NCBI RefSeq assembly: GCF_026262505.1
Contig: NC_067206.1
Coordinates: 10,471,679-10,535,678, forward strand
Direction of reading: 5' to 3'
Length of the DNA stretch: 64,000 nucleotides
From: Trichomonas vaginalis G3
Lineage: Eukaryota; Parabasalia; Trichomonadida; Trichomonadidae
The position numbers and the translations under genes were made by a program. Below the pieces are notes generated by a model. The model did no database searches, was not told the origin of the DNA, and saw only the letters and a list, made by a program, of their open reading frames with translations. This document shows positions 22,892 to 36,685 of this stretch, one piece after another (position 1 is the first letter of the stretch; every line of letters starts with the position of its first letter).

Positions 22892-24361
22892 TTACTCTTC
22901 CTTTAAACTTCTTTGTGCCAAATTTAATATTGCCTTCAAAGATGGAATAAGGACACTAGGTTCAATCCTTCGGCTTTCGACAATTTCCAAAATGTGTTGA
23001 ATTAATTTCAAACATTCATCGTGTTTTGAAGCTCTTTGCTCAACAATCTGATTATCTGCCCTTGTAAGAATTCTTACTGCTCTTTTTTCATTCAAAACAT
23101 TAGCGACTTGAACCTTAATAATCACATTTGGAATCACAACAGTGATGAGAGTTATGACGATGTCATCAATGCGCTCATTTTTCTTACCCAAGAAAAATGT
23201 TTGCTTTAATTGATGAAAGTGTGATTCCGCAATGTTATTCGTGGAATCACCTTCTCCACGATATAACATCATCCAATGTTCTTTGGTTCTTCTCCATTGT
23301 TTATCGAAATACTTCAAAGCGCGCGGTTCTTCTTCTTCTAACATTGTTGTCAAGAACTCATATGTTTCATCAGACTCTTCAGCCAGCTTTTCTGCATTCG
23401 TTGCATCTGCACGTAATGTCAAAAAGTCCAGTGCTAAATAGAAGTTCTCAAAATTCCGTGGATTGTCAAAATAGCTTCCAACTTTTGCACATGCGCGTAA
23501 AACATGCACAGTGCACCAACTGAGCTGCGCAAGAGGAAATCCGTCCTCAATTGCGCGAGCAATGTTTAGCGCACAGTCAGCGCTCCAATGCTGTGGATCC
23601 AGGTGCGCAAACTCACAGAATTTCACCAAACATTCTTGAATTTTTTCAGATGTCTGAGGGTTCACTAAAAAATAGCAAAAGGGGAAAATTGTGTTTTGAC
23701 TTGTTTTCATTGTTACTGCAAACAATTGGATCTTTCCTTTAATTAAAGAATGAGTGGAATCGACGTGGAGAGGGTTATCAATGCTATGCACCAATTCTTT
23801 TGCAGCAAAAGGTGCATATATGATTGTAAACTCGGAAAAATCTCCATTGTAATCAAATTGAACGAGATCATCTGGGCACTCTTCCTGTAAATTATTCAAA
23901 AATGCTTCCAAAGAAGTGTAAGGATCGTTTGATAATCTTTGTGCAATAATCTCATCAAGGCGATAAAATTTGTGCTTTAAAGCATCAGTAGACTGCGCGA
24001 AAAGTTTCATCGTTTCTTTGTTATTCGTATCAATTCCGAACTTATCAAAAAATGCTTTTTGAGCAAGAAATTGCTTTCCACCGTTTTTAATATAAAGTTC
24101 GATCCATTTTTGATAAAATTTACTCGCGTAATGTGAACCCATTTCAACTCCTATATGATGGCAATGTTCTTCATTAACTTTGCTTATAGTAAACACTCCA
24201 TTTTGTTCTTCAACCCTAAATTTTGCCTTGCATAGGGGATACGAACATGAATAAGTGACATATTGCTTTGGAGATCCCGTTCTTCTTCTGTATGGGACAC
24301 CGCCCTTGACTTCCTGTTTAATACCAAAAGCAATAAGCTCCTCTAAGTCCACCGAAATCAT
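22892..24361 (-). CDS. MULE-1 transposase, intact (unit 2)
   Basis: Protein identical to unit 1, with all zinc and catalytic residues. The frame is open to 24463 through the X terminus. Confidence 0.9.
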   Translation of the reverse strand: MISVDLEELIAFGIKQEVKGGVPYRRRTGSPKQYVTYSCSYPLCKAKFRVEEQNGVFTISKVNEEHCHHIGVEMGSHYASKFYQKWIELYIKNGGKQFLAQKAFFDKFGIDTNNKETMKLFAQSTDALKHKFYRLDEIIAQRLSNDPYTSLEAFLNNLQEECPDDLVQFDYNGDFSEFTIIYAPFAAKELVHSIDNPLHVDSTHSLIKGKIQLFAVTMKTSQNTIFPFCYFLVNPQTSEKIQECLVKFCEFAHLDPQHWSADCALNIARAIEDGFPLAQLSWCTVHVLRACAKVGSYFDNPRNFENFYLALDFLTLRADATNAEKLAEESDETYEFLTTMLEEEEPRALKYFDKQWRRTKEHWMMLYRGEGDSTNNIAESHFHQLKQTFFLGKKNERIDDIVITLITVVIPNVIIKVQVANVLNEKRAVRILTRADNQIVEQRASKHDECLKLIQHILEIVESRRIEPSVLIPSLKAILNLAQRSLKEE

Positions 24362-24614
24362 AAAAATGAAGTGATTTTGAAAAGAGTTAACAAAATTCAA
24401 ATCGAATGGGGGACAAACTCGCCCATTGTCACTTTTCATTAACCTTAAACTTGTAATTTTCATTATTTTTAATTAACCTTATTTCTTTCCCAATTCCTGA
24501 TTTATTTTATTCACTTACTATTAAAAGTCACATTTTAATAAAATATAATAATTTATTTATAGCATTTTTTACTATACTGTAATAAAAAATTAATTATAAT
24601 AAATTAAATGTTTA

Positions 24615-24983
24615 TTAAATCAAATGTTTTCTTTGCAATAATATTTTTAATGTTGAGTAAACAATGTTGGGATCAAGTGTATCATTTTTCAGACCTTTCT
24701 GAACAGCTTCAAGCATACTGATGCATTCGACTTTTTTAAATTGTGTCATTTCTTCGAAATCTCTTGTGACTTTTTTGATAACTTTAACACTTCTCTCTGA
24801 ATCCAGACCTTTAATTTGCAACTTAATCAGGAATGAAGGAACAACACTGGAATATAACTCGATGACAAGTTCATCGAGTCGAAGATTTGGTTGTACACCA
24901 CTTGTATGTGCCGGATACCATTGTGTCAAATTTTTTCTGAAATTAACTTTAAAAGTACTAAGTAAGATCATGAGATATAGCAA
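24615..24983 (-). pseudogene. MULE-2 C-terminal fragment (X1, unit 2)
   Basis: Identical product to 10111-10479. Confidence 0.72.
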
Positions 24984-25228
24984 TATATGTTTAAACTAAC
25001 TTATATTTTGTCATAAGACGAAATGGTGGAAGTGAGGTGAAGTCAAAAGTGACATATATTTGGCCGGCTAAATTCCCCTTTAGTTTACATGTCAAAATTA
25101 CAATAAATTAATTATTTTGCTTAGCAATTAGCTATGTATTAAAACTAAAATTATTACTATTCAATTCTATACATTCAAATATTAAACAATTCAAATTTAA
25201 TAACAAAGATATTACAATAAATAAAAAA

Positions 25229-25336
25229 ATGATTAAAAATGTCCCTGAAAATTTTCTGAAAGCTATCTCGTGTTTAGGTCTCAATTTTTTTAGAAATAGA
25301 AAAAGATTGGATTTAACTTTCAAACATTATATATAG
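25229..25336 (+). CDS. 35-codon ORF in Y, split by N3 in other units
   Basis: It reads MIKNVPENFLKAISCLGLNF then RNRKRLDLTFKHYI. The spacing N-x-L-K-A-I-S ... L-D-L ... H-Y-I recalls the first part of OTU-type cysteine proteases, which some MULEs carry, but the Cys-containing GDGNC motif is missing. The resemblance is weak. In units 0, 1 and 3 the frame is cut by N3. Confidence 0.2.
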   Translation: MIKNVPENFLKAISCLGLNFFRNRKRLDLTFKHYI

Positions 25337-25397
25337 TTTTGTATATGGAAGCCTTTAAATACAAGTTAATGATATGGAGTTGTATTGCGAGGAAGAG

Positions 25398-26994
25398 GGA
25401 ATCAAAGAAATTGACGAAGTTCCAGAATTTTATTCAACAATTCTTAATCAATTAACAAAAACTATACCGAAACTTATCTTACCATCCAAATCAAATCACA
25501 TTACATACGGAATAAACATTTAATCTTTTACCATTAAAATTATATTTATACGTTATTTAATTTTTTACGTCTAAGTTGAATAGGATAATAGCCGAAGATA
25601 TAAAGTAACTATAGTTTACAAGCTAAGGAACAAATCAGCATTGAAACTAAAAAATGCTGAAATATTATAATAAATTGAAGAAATACTGTGATAGAATACC
25701 TAGTTATACTAGATACTATTATAATATGAATTCATTTGTATTGAATATCGATAATAAAAAATCGATGAAATATTAAAATGAGAATAAATTAATAATGAGA
25801 TTATAAATTAGAATTATATTCTCTTTTATTTAAAATAAAAACTTAGTTCTATTTAAATTCGATAAAGAAGTACGAAAAAGTTGTATTATACGTATGATGT
25901 TGCCCGATGTTTGGTAACACTATTGTAGAATATAAGCATATATGATAGAAAAGCAATATGCTTAATATCGAGTAATTCTAATTTTTTACGAAATTATTCA
26001 AATACGTTATTTTTTAAAATGAAAAGATAAGCATACCATTATGCAGTAGTTTGCGCACATATACTATGCTGATGAAAGTTGGTCTCTAATTCGAAACTTG
26101 AGTCTGTCAAATTGACGTTCAAGTATTAAAAAGTTGTATTATACGTATGATGTTGCCCGATGTTTGGTAACACTATTGTAGAATATAAGCATATATGATA
26201 GAAAAGCAATATGCTTAATATCGAGTAATTCTAATTTTTTACGAAATTATTCAAATACGTTATTTTTTAAAATGAAAAGATAAGCATACCATTATGCAGT
26301 AGTTTGCGCACATATACTATGCTGATGAAAGTTGGTCTCTAATTCGAAACTTGAGTCTGTCAAATTGACGTTCAAGTATTAAAAAGTTGTATTATACGTA
26401 TGATGTTGCCCGATGTTTGGTAACACTATTGTAGAATATAAGCATATATGATAGAAAAGCAATATGCTTAATATCGAGTAATTCTAATTTTTTACGAAAT
26501 TATTCAAATACGTTATTTTTTAAAATGAAAAGATAAGCATACCATTATGCAGTAGTTTGCGCACATATACTATGCTGATGAAAGTTGGTCTCTAATTCGA
26601 AACTTGAGTCTGTCAAATTGACGTTCCATTTTATTTTAATCGATATTCAATACAAATGAATTCATATTATAATAGTATCTAGTATAACTAGGTATTCTAT
26701 CACAGTATTTCTTCAATTTATTATAATATTTCAGCATTTTTTAGTTTCAATGCTGATTTGTTCCTTAGCTTGTAAACTATAGTTACTTTATATCTTCGGC
26801 TATTATCCTATTCAACTTAGACGTAAAAAAATTAAATAACGTATAAATATAATTTTAATGGTAAAAGATTAAATGTTTATTCCGTATGTAATGTGATTTG
26901 ATTTGGATGGTAAGATAAGTTTCGGTATAGTTTTTGTTAATTGATTAAGAATTGTTGAATAAAATTCTGGAACTTCGTCAATTTCTTTGATTCC
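25398..26994. repeat. 356-bp inverted repeat with 253-bp core array, unit 2
   Basis: Arms 25398-25752 and 26639-26994. Core with three 253-bp monomers from 25875 to 26628. Confidence 0.92.
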
Positions 26995-27556
26995 TTCTTG
27001 AAGCGTTGAAATTTCTTATTGACTCTCTTTTTATAACTTTTGAAAGAAACCGTAAAAATTGTGAAACATGCTTTTTAATAAAAAACAATTTTGATGAAAG
27101 CCATAAATTAATTTAAAATTGAAATAAATTTTTGAAATCTATGATATTGAATAAAAAAATTTATAGTGTAGATATTGATATAGATATAGATGTTAATTTT
27201 AATATGATATTTGATAAAATTTTTTTATCAAAACATACTGATAATAGGTTGACATGTAATATGATATTTTGCCTTGTAAATATATTTGGTCGGCAAAATA
27301 ACCTAATTACTCTTATTTTGAGTTCACTTCCACCATTTCGTCTTGAGTGGGGGACAAACTCGCCCATTGTCACTTTTCATTAACCTTAAACTTGTAATTT
27401 TCATTATTTTTAATTAACCTTATTTCTTTCCCAATTCCTGATTTATTTTATTCACTTACTATTAAAAGTCACATTTTAATAAAATATAATAATTTATTTA
27501 TAGCATTTTTACTATATACTGTAATAAAAAATTAATTATAATAAATTAAATGTTTA

Positions 27557-27961
27557 TTAAATCAAATGTTTTCTTTGCAATAATATTTTTAATGTTGAGT
27601 AAACAATGTTGGGATCAAGTGTATCATTTTTCAGACCTTTCTGAACAGCTTCAAGCATACTGATGCATTCGACTTTTTTAAATTGTGTCATTTCTTCGAA
27701 ATCTCTTGTGACTTTTTTGATAACTTTAACACTTCTCTCTGAATCCAGACCTTTAATTTGCAACTTAATCAGGAATGAAGGAACAACACTGGAATATAAC
27801 TCGATGACAAGTTCATCGAGTCGAAGATTTGGTTGTACACCACTATGTGCCGGATACCATTGTGTCAAATTTTTTCTGAAATTAACTTTAAAAGTACTAA
27901 GTAAGATCATGAGATATAGCAATATATGTTTAAACCAACTTATATTTTGGTTGTACACCAC
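27557..27961 (-). pseudogene. MULE-2 C-terminal fragment (X2, unit 2)
   Basis: Open for 134 codons because a 118-bp first monomer lets the frame run further into the tandem array. The conserved transposase part is the last 91 residues. Confidence 0.7.
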
Positions 27962-28944
27962 TTGTATGTGCCGGATACCATTGTGTCAAATTTTTTCTGA
28001 AATTAACTTTAAAAGTACTAAGTAAGATCATGAGATATAGCAATATATGTTTAAACCAACTTATATTTTGGTTGTACACCACTTGTATGTGCCGGATACC
28101 ATTGTGTCAAATTTTTTCTGAAATTAACTTTAAAAGTACTAAGTAAGATCATGAGATATAGCAATATATGTTTAAACCAACTTATATTTTGGTTGTACAC
28201 CACTTGTATGTGCCGGATACCATTGTGTCAAATTTTTTCTGAAATTAACTTTAAAAGTACTAAGTAAGATCATGAGATATAGCAATATATGTTTAAACTA
28301 ACTTATATTTGGTTGTACACCACTTGTATGTGCCGGATACCATTGTGTCAAATTTTTTCTGAAATTAACTTTAAAAGTACTAAGTAAGATCATGAGATAT
28401 AGCAATATATGTTTAAACTAACTTATATTTTGGTTGTACACCACTTGTATGTGGATACCATTGTGTCAAATTTTTTCTGAAATTAACTTTAAAAAGTACT
28501 AAGTAAGATCATGAGATATAGCAATATATGTTTAAACCAACTTATATTTTGGTTGTACACCACTTGTATGTGCCGGATACCATTGTGTCAAATTTTTTCT
28601 GAAATTAACTTTAAAAGTACTAAGTAAGATCATTTATTTTTGCATAATATAATGCCAATATGGTTTCTTTTGATTTTATTTCATTTATAAGCAAATCAGA
28701 TTTACCCAAAAACTCCACTCCATAAGCGTTCATTTGCTAAATTAAAAAGTGACAATGGCTAGTCTGTCCCTTTCTCATTCAAATCACATCAAAAACAAAA
28801 ACACATAAAAAATATTTTATTATACTCATTCGAAATTAAAAAAATAATAAAATTATATATATTAATTTCATTAAATCAAGGATAAAAATCTCACCGGAAA
28901 AATAACCTCAGTGTGATAAATTTATCACCGGAAAAATTTACAAT

Positions 28945-30770
28945 GAAAAAACCAAGAATTTTCGAAAAAAGTGACACCAACTATTAAAGTTATTTTATTA
29001 CTAGATTTATTTACAAATTATAAGATAATATCATTAACCGAATATATTTTTAATATAAATAAAAAACTTTTTATACAAAAAATTACAATCAATCGATAAA
29101 TATTATAAAACATTTATTCCAAAAAGATTAAGTAATAGGTGGGATCCTGCATATAATATAATTTTATGTCATAAAGTTTACAAATTTTAGATGGACCACA
29201 GTGAGAATGTGAGTGGTTAATTTAAAGGTGGTCTGATAAAGAAATCGAGGCTTACTCAACACAGCATGAAGCAGTTTCTAATACACAATCTTACTAGTCG
29301 TGTTTCGGTCGCCAGCGCTCTCATAGGGGTGCTGATTTCAAAAACCACTACTTCAAATTATTCAACAATACTCAATGCAGCATGAAGCAGCTACTACTAC
29401 TGCTGTATCTTACTGGTAGTGTTCTTCGCTTCTTACTATCAACTCTAAAACTAGTTTGATGTATTATTTATTCATATATAAATATATACATATATAAATA
29501 TATACATATATAAATATATACATATATAAATATATACATATATAAATATATACATATATAAATATATACATATATAAATATATACATATATAAATATATA
29601 CATATATAAATATATACATATATAAATATATACATATATAAATATATACATATATAAATGTTGTGCATGAAAATTCGGTTCACTTCACTTCTGACAAAAG
29701 TGACATATTTACATGGCAAAAATAGTTTACATGGCAAAAATATATAGGGTATTTTTTTTAAAAGTAGTTATCTTTATATATAAAAATAAAACTTTTGATA
29801 TATTTGAGTAAATGATTTATTAATTTATTTATTTATTTTTTTTAAATCAAATCATATAAATATATATATATATATAATAGTGAAATAGAACAAGAGATAA
29901 TTATTGATGATTAAATTGTAGACGAGGATAAAAGTTTAGATAAATTAATAAAATTAGTGTGGAATCAGACAAATTTCCCGCTGTTTGCGAAGGAATTGTT
30001 GGCTATGATGTACTGATTCATGATCAGTACATCATAGCCAACAATTCCTTATACAAAGTTCAAAAACTTGGGTGCAATCAGAACTGATTGCACCCAAGTT
30101 TTTGAACTTTCTCGAGGGAATGAAAGGGTAAGAGGTATACATTATGAATATATACCTCTTACCCTTCCATTCCCTCTCTGACAGCGGGAAACTTTGTCTG
30201 AATGTTAAACTATTCAGACAACGTTTCCCGCTGTTTGCGAAGGAATCAATTTATACAAATAAACTTATAAAACACAAAATTATTATTTTATAATATAATT
30301 CTTAGATAATACATCCGATATGTAAAGTGTCAAAAATGAAGTGAACCGAATTTTCATGCATTACATATACATATATAAATATATACATATATAAATGTAT
30401 ACATATATAAATGTATACATATATAAATATATACATATATAAATGTATACATATATAAATGTATACATATATAAATATATACATATATAAATATATACAT
30501 ATATAAATATATACATATATAAATATATACATATATAAATATATAGATATATAAATATATAGATATATAAATATATAGATATAAATATATATATATAAAT
30601 ATATACATATATAAATATATACATATATAAATATATAGATATATAAATATATAGATATATAAATATATACATATATATATATAAATATATAAATAACAAA
30701 ATACAATCAAAAAATAGTGTTTGGAAATTTAAGTTTAAGTGTCACTTTTTCGTAAATTCTACCAAACTCA
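28945..30770. mobile_element. Element M5 between 79-bp direct duplications, unit 2
   Basis: Flanking duplications 28866-28944 and 30771-30849, both exactly 79 bp and nearly identical. It contains Z (29664-30360) and 16-bp minisatellites at 29469-29660 and 30365-30695. Confidence 0.78.
29664..30360. mobile_element. Hairpin element Z (one cassette), unit 2
   Basis: This is 697 bp against 942 in unit 1 and 1198 in unit 3, steps of about one 250-bp cassette. The four palindromes are nearly perfect here. Confidence 0.9.
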
Positions 30771-31101
30771 TTTCATTAAATCAAGGTTAAAAATCTCACC
30801 GGAAAAATAACCTCAGTGTGATAAATTTATCACCGGAAAAATTTACAATAAGGTTAATACCGAAAATATCGAAAAATCAACATTTAAGGTTAATTTAAGA
30901 GTATGCACTTTTGTCACCTACTCAAAAATATCATTTTGCTTTTCAATTCGAACATAAATCTTAAATATTTTTAATTAATATCTGATTTACAGCATTATTA
31001 TCCATTTATAAATCTGACAAATAAATGACAAAACCATCAGAAATAGTGTCACTTTTTGTCAAAAATGAAGTCACACTATTTTTCATGCACAACATTTTTT
31101 A

Positions 31102-31593
31102 ATGGAAGCGAACAACACAGCTCCTGCTAAGGCTGTTGCCATCCAGAAGCCAGAGGTGACTGAAGAACAGTCCTCTGGCGACGAGGAAATATTGATGGGT
31201 GGCGAGAGTCCGAAGACCGAGATCAAGATCCCAGATCTCGATCACAAGCAAACGGCAAAGAAAACGGGTCCACAAGCTACTCCTCGAGTTCTACGTTTAA
31301 TCAAGACCAGCCACAAGTATTTGAAGCAGCTGGAGGAGTCAAACGTAGCTCTCGAGGAACTAAAGCAGCAGATCACAAAGCAGGCGGAGGAACTACAACA
31401 GAAGAATGAGTTCATAACATTACTCAAGACCAAGCTCGACTACAAAGATGAAGAGATCTCTGATCTCAGATCTCGAGTTGATCAGTTGGGAAGGCAGTCT
31501 GATATGTGGCACGAACGCTTCATTACTGCAAACTCATCATACAAAGAAAGAAGCCACTTGTTGACTACTGTAATTAAATACTTATCTTTATAA
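31102..31593 (+). CDS. 163-residue coiled-coil protein, unit 2
   Basis: Identical to 17655-18146. Confidence 0.7.
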   Translation: MEANNTAPAKAVAIQKPEVTEEQSSGDEEILMGGESPKTEIKIPDLDHKQTAKKTGPQATPRVLRLIKTSHKYLKQLEESNVALEELKQQITKQAEELQQKNEFITLLKTKLDYKDEEISDLRSRVDQLGRQSDMWHERFITANSSYKERSHLLTTVIKYLSL

Positions 31594-31661
31594 AAAAATA
31601 TCATTTTTTTTCCAGTGAAAAAAAGTATTTATTCTTAACTGTTTGTGGGGATCTTTAGAAG

Positions 31662-31853
31662 TTACCAAGGCACCAGACTGCGTGCTTCAATTCTTTGTTC
31701 TATTGCATACTCGATCATTTTCATTGTTCTCTTCGTTCTTTGTATTTGCGAGTATTGCTTACTTATAATGTGATCTTGGTTTCTTATGATCTTTGTCATG
31801 ATCTCGATCCTCTTCTGGATCCTTTGTCTCTTATCAGTTGGAACATCATCCAT
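31662..31853 (-). CDS. 63-residue basic helical ORF, unit 2
   Basis: Identical to 18215-18406, including the upstream in-frame segment and the AATAAA signal. Confidence 0.5.
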   Translation of the reverse strand: MDDVPTDKRQRIQKRIEIMTKIIRNQDHIISKQYSQIQRTKRTMKMIEYAIEQRIEARSLVPW

Positions 31854-32025
31854 ATCAATTGGTGCGAATAAGAATCCCCCAGTTGTACGTCAGGCTGTTT
31901 CTTCGCCACTAAAGGCACGTCTCATTATGGCGTCCATAATAATTAGTGCCCGTATAGTGTCACTTTTTCATTGTGCCGGTGCCTGTAGCTGTAGGCTACA
32001 GGCGACGCACAATGTATACTGTACT

Positions 32026-32897
32026 GAGATGGATGTTTAATATTTGTGAGTGAGAATGCAAGCAGGAGTTTGGTACTTTAAGGCTAGGTTGAGATAGATT
32101 TCCCATTATATTATCTGTGAATATATTGTTTGAAAATTCAAGATATAAAAATATATTATCAAAAAATTTTATATTTTTAAATACAATAGGGTGGAAGTAT
32201 AGTACGATGAGATAGCAATGATATATTTTATAATGGGAGGTAATCTGAAGATAAGTAGCAAATTTTATGCGATTTTGATTGGGAGTTGGAGGGTGTGAGT
32301 ACTATAGCATGTAATAGTATCTCACACCCTCCAATTCTTCCTATGGCGCCGAAAAATTTTTGGTGAAATGCGACGACATTTCACCAAAAATTTTCGGTGC
32401 CATATAGAGAACTATAGTCTGCGAGGTACTGATTCTATCTATGTACCTCGCAGACCATAGTTCTCAGCCAAAATGTCAAAAATTTTGGAAATTCGAAATA
32501 ATTTTTTTGAGAAAAAATTAACCGTTTAACATTGCCAAAAATCTAAAAAACTCACAATTTTTTTAAATTGATAACCCTCAAACCGTTTCCAATCAATAAT
32601 TTGAGAGTCTATATGATAATGTAAAAGTTAAAACATTCAAGTATTTAAGTATTTCTTTAAAATATTAAGTTTTTTATTTTTCCAATAAAATTCTAATATC
32701 AAATATTTTTATTTAACGATTAATTTTATTTATATTTTTATAGTTTTTTTAAGAAAAAATATTGTTAGGGTTTTATGGATTTTCAATTAATATACAAGAT
32801 AATTCATGAATGTATATATTTCCAAGTTTTTAAGGACGCAACACTTTACATTTGTAAACTGTCAAAAATGAAGTCACGCTATTTTTCATGCATTACA
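32026..32897. repeat. 872-bp inverted-repeat arm (left of spacer, unit 2)
   Basis: Uninterrupted arm; its partner 34312-38710 is split by M3 and M4. Confidence 0.93.
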
Positions 32898-34311
<1,414 letters not shown>

Positions 34312-34846
34312 TGTAATGCATGAAAAATAGCGTGACTTCATTTTTGACAGTTTACAAATGTAAAGTGTTGCGTCCTTAAAAACTTGGAAATATATACATT
34401 CATGAATTATCTTGTATATTAATTGAAAATCCATAAAACCCTAACAATATTTTTTCTTAAAAAAACTATAAAAATATAAATAAAATTAATCGTTAAATAA
34501 AAATATTTGATATTAGAATTTTATTGGAAAAATAAAAAACTTAATATTTTAAAGAAATACTTAAATACTTGAATGTTTTAACTTTTACATTATCATATAG
34601 ACTCTCAAATTATTGATTGGAAACGGTTTGAGGGTTATCAATTTAAAAAAATTGTGAGTTTTTTAGATTTTTGGCAATGTTAAACGGTTAATTTTTTCTC
34701 AAAAAAATTATTTCGAATTTCCAAAATTTTTGACATTTTGGCTGAGAACTATGGTCTGCGAGGTACATAGATAGAATCAGTACCTCGCAGACTATAGTTC
34801 TCTATATGGCACCGAAAATTTTTGGTGAAATGTCGTCGCATTTCTC

Positions 34847-36298
34847 TTATATACGAAAAAAGAGATCTGACATTGTGTCAGATCTCAGTAAAAGTGACAT
34901 TTACATGTCAAAAAAATAGAATGAGTTTAAATAATTAAAATTGAGGGTGAGAGTAGTATTGTATGAAATAATATCTCTCACCCTCCAATTCATCCTATGG
35001 CGCCGAAAAAATTTTGGTGAAATGCGACCACATTTCACCAAAATTTCTCGGCGCCATATAGAGAACTAGAGCCTGTGAGGTACTGATACTATCCATGTAC
35101 CTCGCAGGCTCTAGTTCCAAGCCAAAATGGCTAAAAATTGCCCGCAATTGTTCACATTGCGGGCAATTTTTAGCCATTTTGGCTGGGAATTGGAGGGTGA
35201 GAGTAGTATTGTATGAAATAATATCTCTCACCCTCCAATTCATCCTATGGCGCCGAAAAAATTTTGGTGAAATGCGACCACATTTCACCAAAATTTCTCG
35301 GCGCCATATAGAGAACTAGAGCCTGTGAGGTACTGATACTATCCATGTACCTCGCAGGCTCTAGTTCCAAGCCAAAATGGCTAAAAAATTGCCCGCAATT
35401 GTTCACATTGCGGGCAATTTTTAGCCATTTTGGCTGGGAATTGGAGGGTGAGAGTAGTATTGTATGAAATAATATCTCTCACCCTCCAATTCATCCTATG
35501 GCGCCGAAAAAATTTTGGTGAAATGCGACCACATTTCACCAAAATTTCTCGGCGCCATATAGAGAACTAGAGCCTGTGAGGTACTGATACTATCCATGTA
35601 CCTCGCAGGCTCTAGTTCCAAGCCAAAATGGCTAAAAATTGCCCGCAATTGTTCACATTGCGGGCAATTTTTAGCCATTTTGGCTGGGAATTGGAGGGTG
35701 AGAGTAGTATTGTATGAAATAATATCTCTCACCCTCCAATTCATCCTATGGCGCCGAAAAAATTTTGGTGAAATGCGACCACATTTCACCAAAATTTCTC
35801 GGCGCCATATAGAGAACTAGAGCCTGTGAGGTACTGATACTATCCATGTACCTCGCAGGCTCTAGTTCCAAGCCAAAATGGCTAAAAATTGCCCGCAATT
35901 GTTCACATTGCGGGCAATTTTTAGCCATTTTGGCTGGGAATTGGAGGGTGAGAGTAGTATTGTATGAAATAATATCTCTCACCCTCCAATTCATCCTATG
36001 GCGCCGAAAAAATTTTGGTGAAATGCGACCACATTTCACCAAAATTTCTCGGCGCCATATAGAGAACTAGAGCCTGTGAGGTACTGATACTATCCATGTA
36101 CCTCGCAGGCTCTAGTTCCAAGCCAAAATGGCTAAAAATTGCCCGCAATTGTTCACATTCCCATCTTTTGTTGGTAAGACGAAGAATATGAAATAAATTA
36201 TGAAGAAGATAATGATGAATAAAATATCACTTTTTATATTTTTGACACGTAAAGTTGTCACTTTTCTGTCAAACCGTTTTTATCGTTTTCGTATATAA
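34847..36298. mobile_element. Hairpin element M3 (five 250-bp cassettes)
   Basis: Ends TTATATACGAAAA / TTTTCGTATATAA form a 13-bp perfect inverted repeat. CATTTC is repeated at both junctions. The core (about 34940-36160) repeats a 250-bp cassette of four palindromes with starts 250-251 bp apart. The cassette is homologous to the single cassette in the 872-bp arm, but with a new fourth hairpin (AAAATTGCCCGCAATTG-type stem). Frames of 98 and 74 codons in it are artefacts of the palindromes. No transposase. Boundaries are uncertain by a few bases. Confidence 0.85.
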
Positions 36299-36685
36299 CA
36301 TTTCACCAAAAATTTTTCGGCGCCATAGGAAGAATTGGAGGGTGTGAGATACTATTACATGCTATAGTACTCACACCCTCCAACTCCCAATCAAAATCGC
36401 ATAAAATTTGCTACTTATCTTCAGATTACCTCCCATTATAAAATATATCATTGCTATCTCATCGTACTATACTTCCACCCTATTGTATTTAAAAATATAA
36501 AATTTTTTGATAATATATTTTTATATCTTGAATTTTCAAACAATATATTCACAGATAATATAATGGGAAATCGAGTATATAAGAATTTCCGAAAAAGTGA
36601 CACCCAAAAAGTGACACTTTCAATAGGGAGTAACACTTAAAAAGTGACAATTTAAAATTCACAATAAATAAAAATAATAAATTTT

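Larger units (their letters stand above)
25015..27344. mobile_element. Element Y without N3 (empty-site form), unit 2
   Basis: The 21-bp terminal repeat is intact at both ends. A single GAAATAGAA at 25293-25301 is the unoccupied N3 target. The inverted repeat is 25398-26994. Confidence 0.72.
24404..28776. mobile_element. Element X with Y inside, unit 2
   Basis: Target ATTCAAATC at 24395-24403 and 28777-28785. X-left 24404-25014, Y 25015-27344, second X 27345-28776 with seven 121-bp monomers (27831-28630). Confidence 0.82.

Noticed and set aside
34995-36070. Repeated 98- and 74-codon frames on both strands
   Set aside because: Each repeats with the 250-bp palindrome cassette, and both strands give similar proteins, as expected from hairpin DNA.
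35151-36152. CRISPR-like regular repeats with spacers
   Set aside because: The whole 250-bp period is repeated without unique spacers, and the sequence is eukaryotic transposon DNA.
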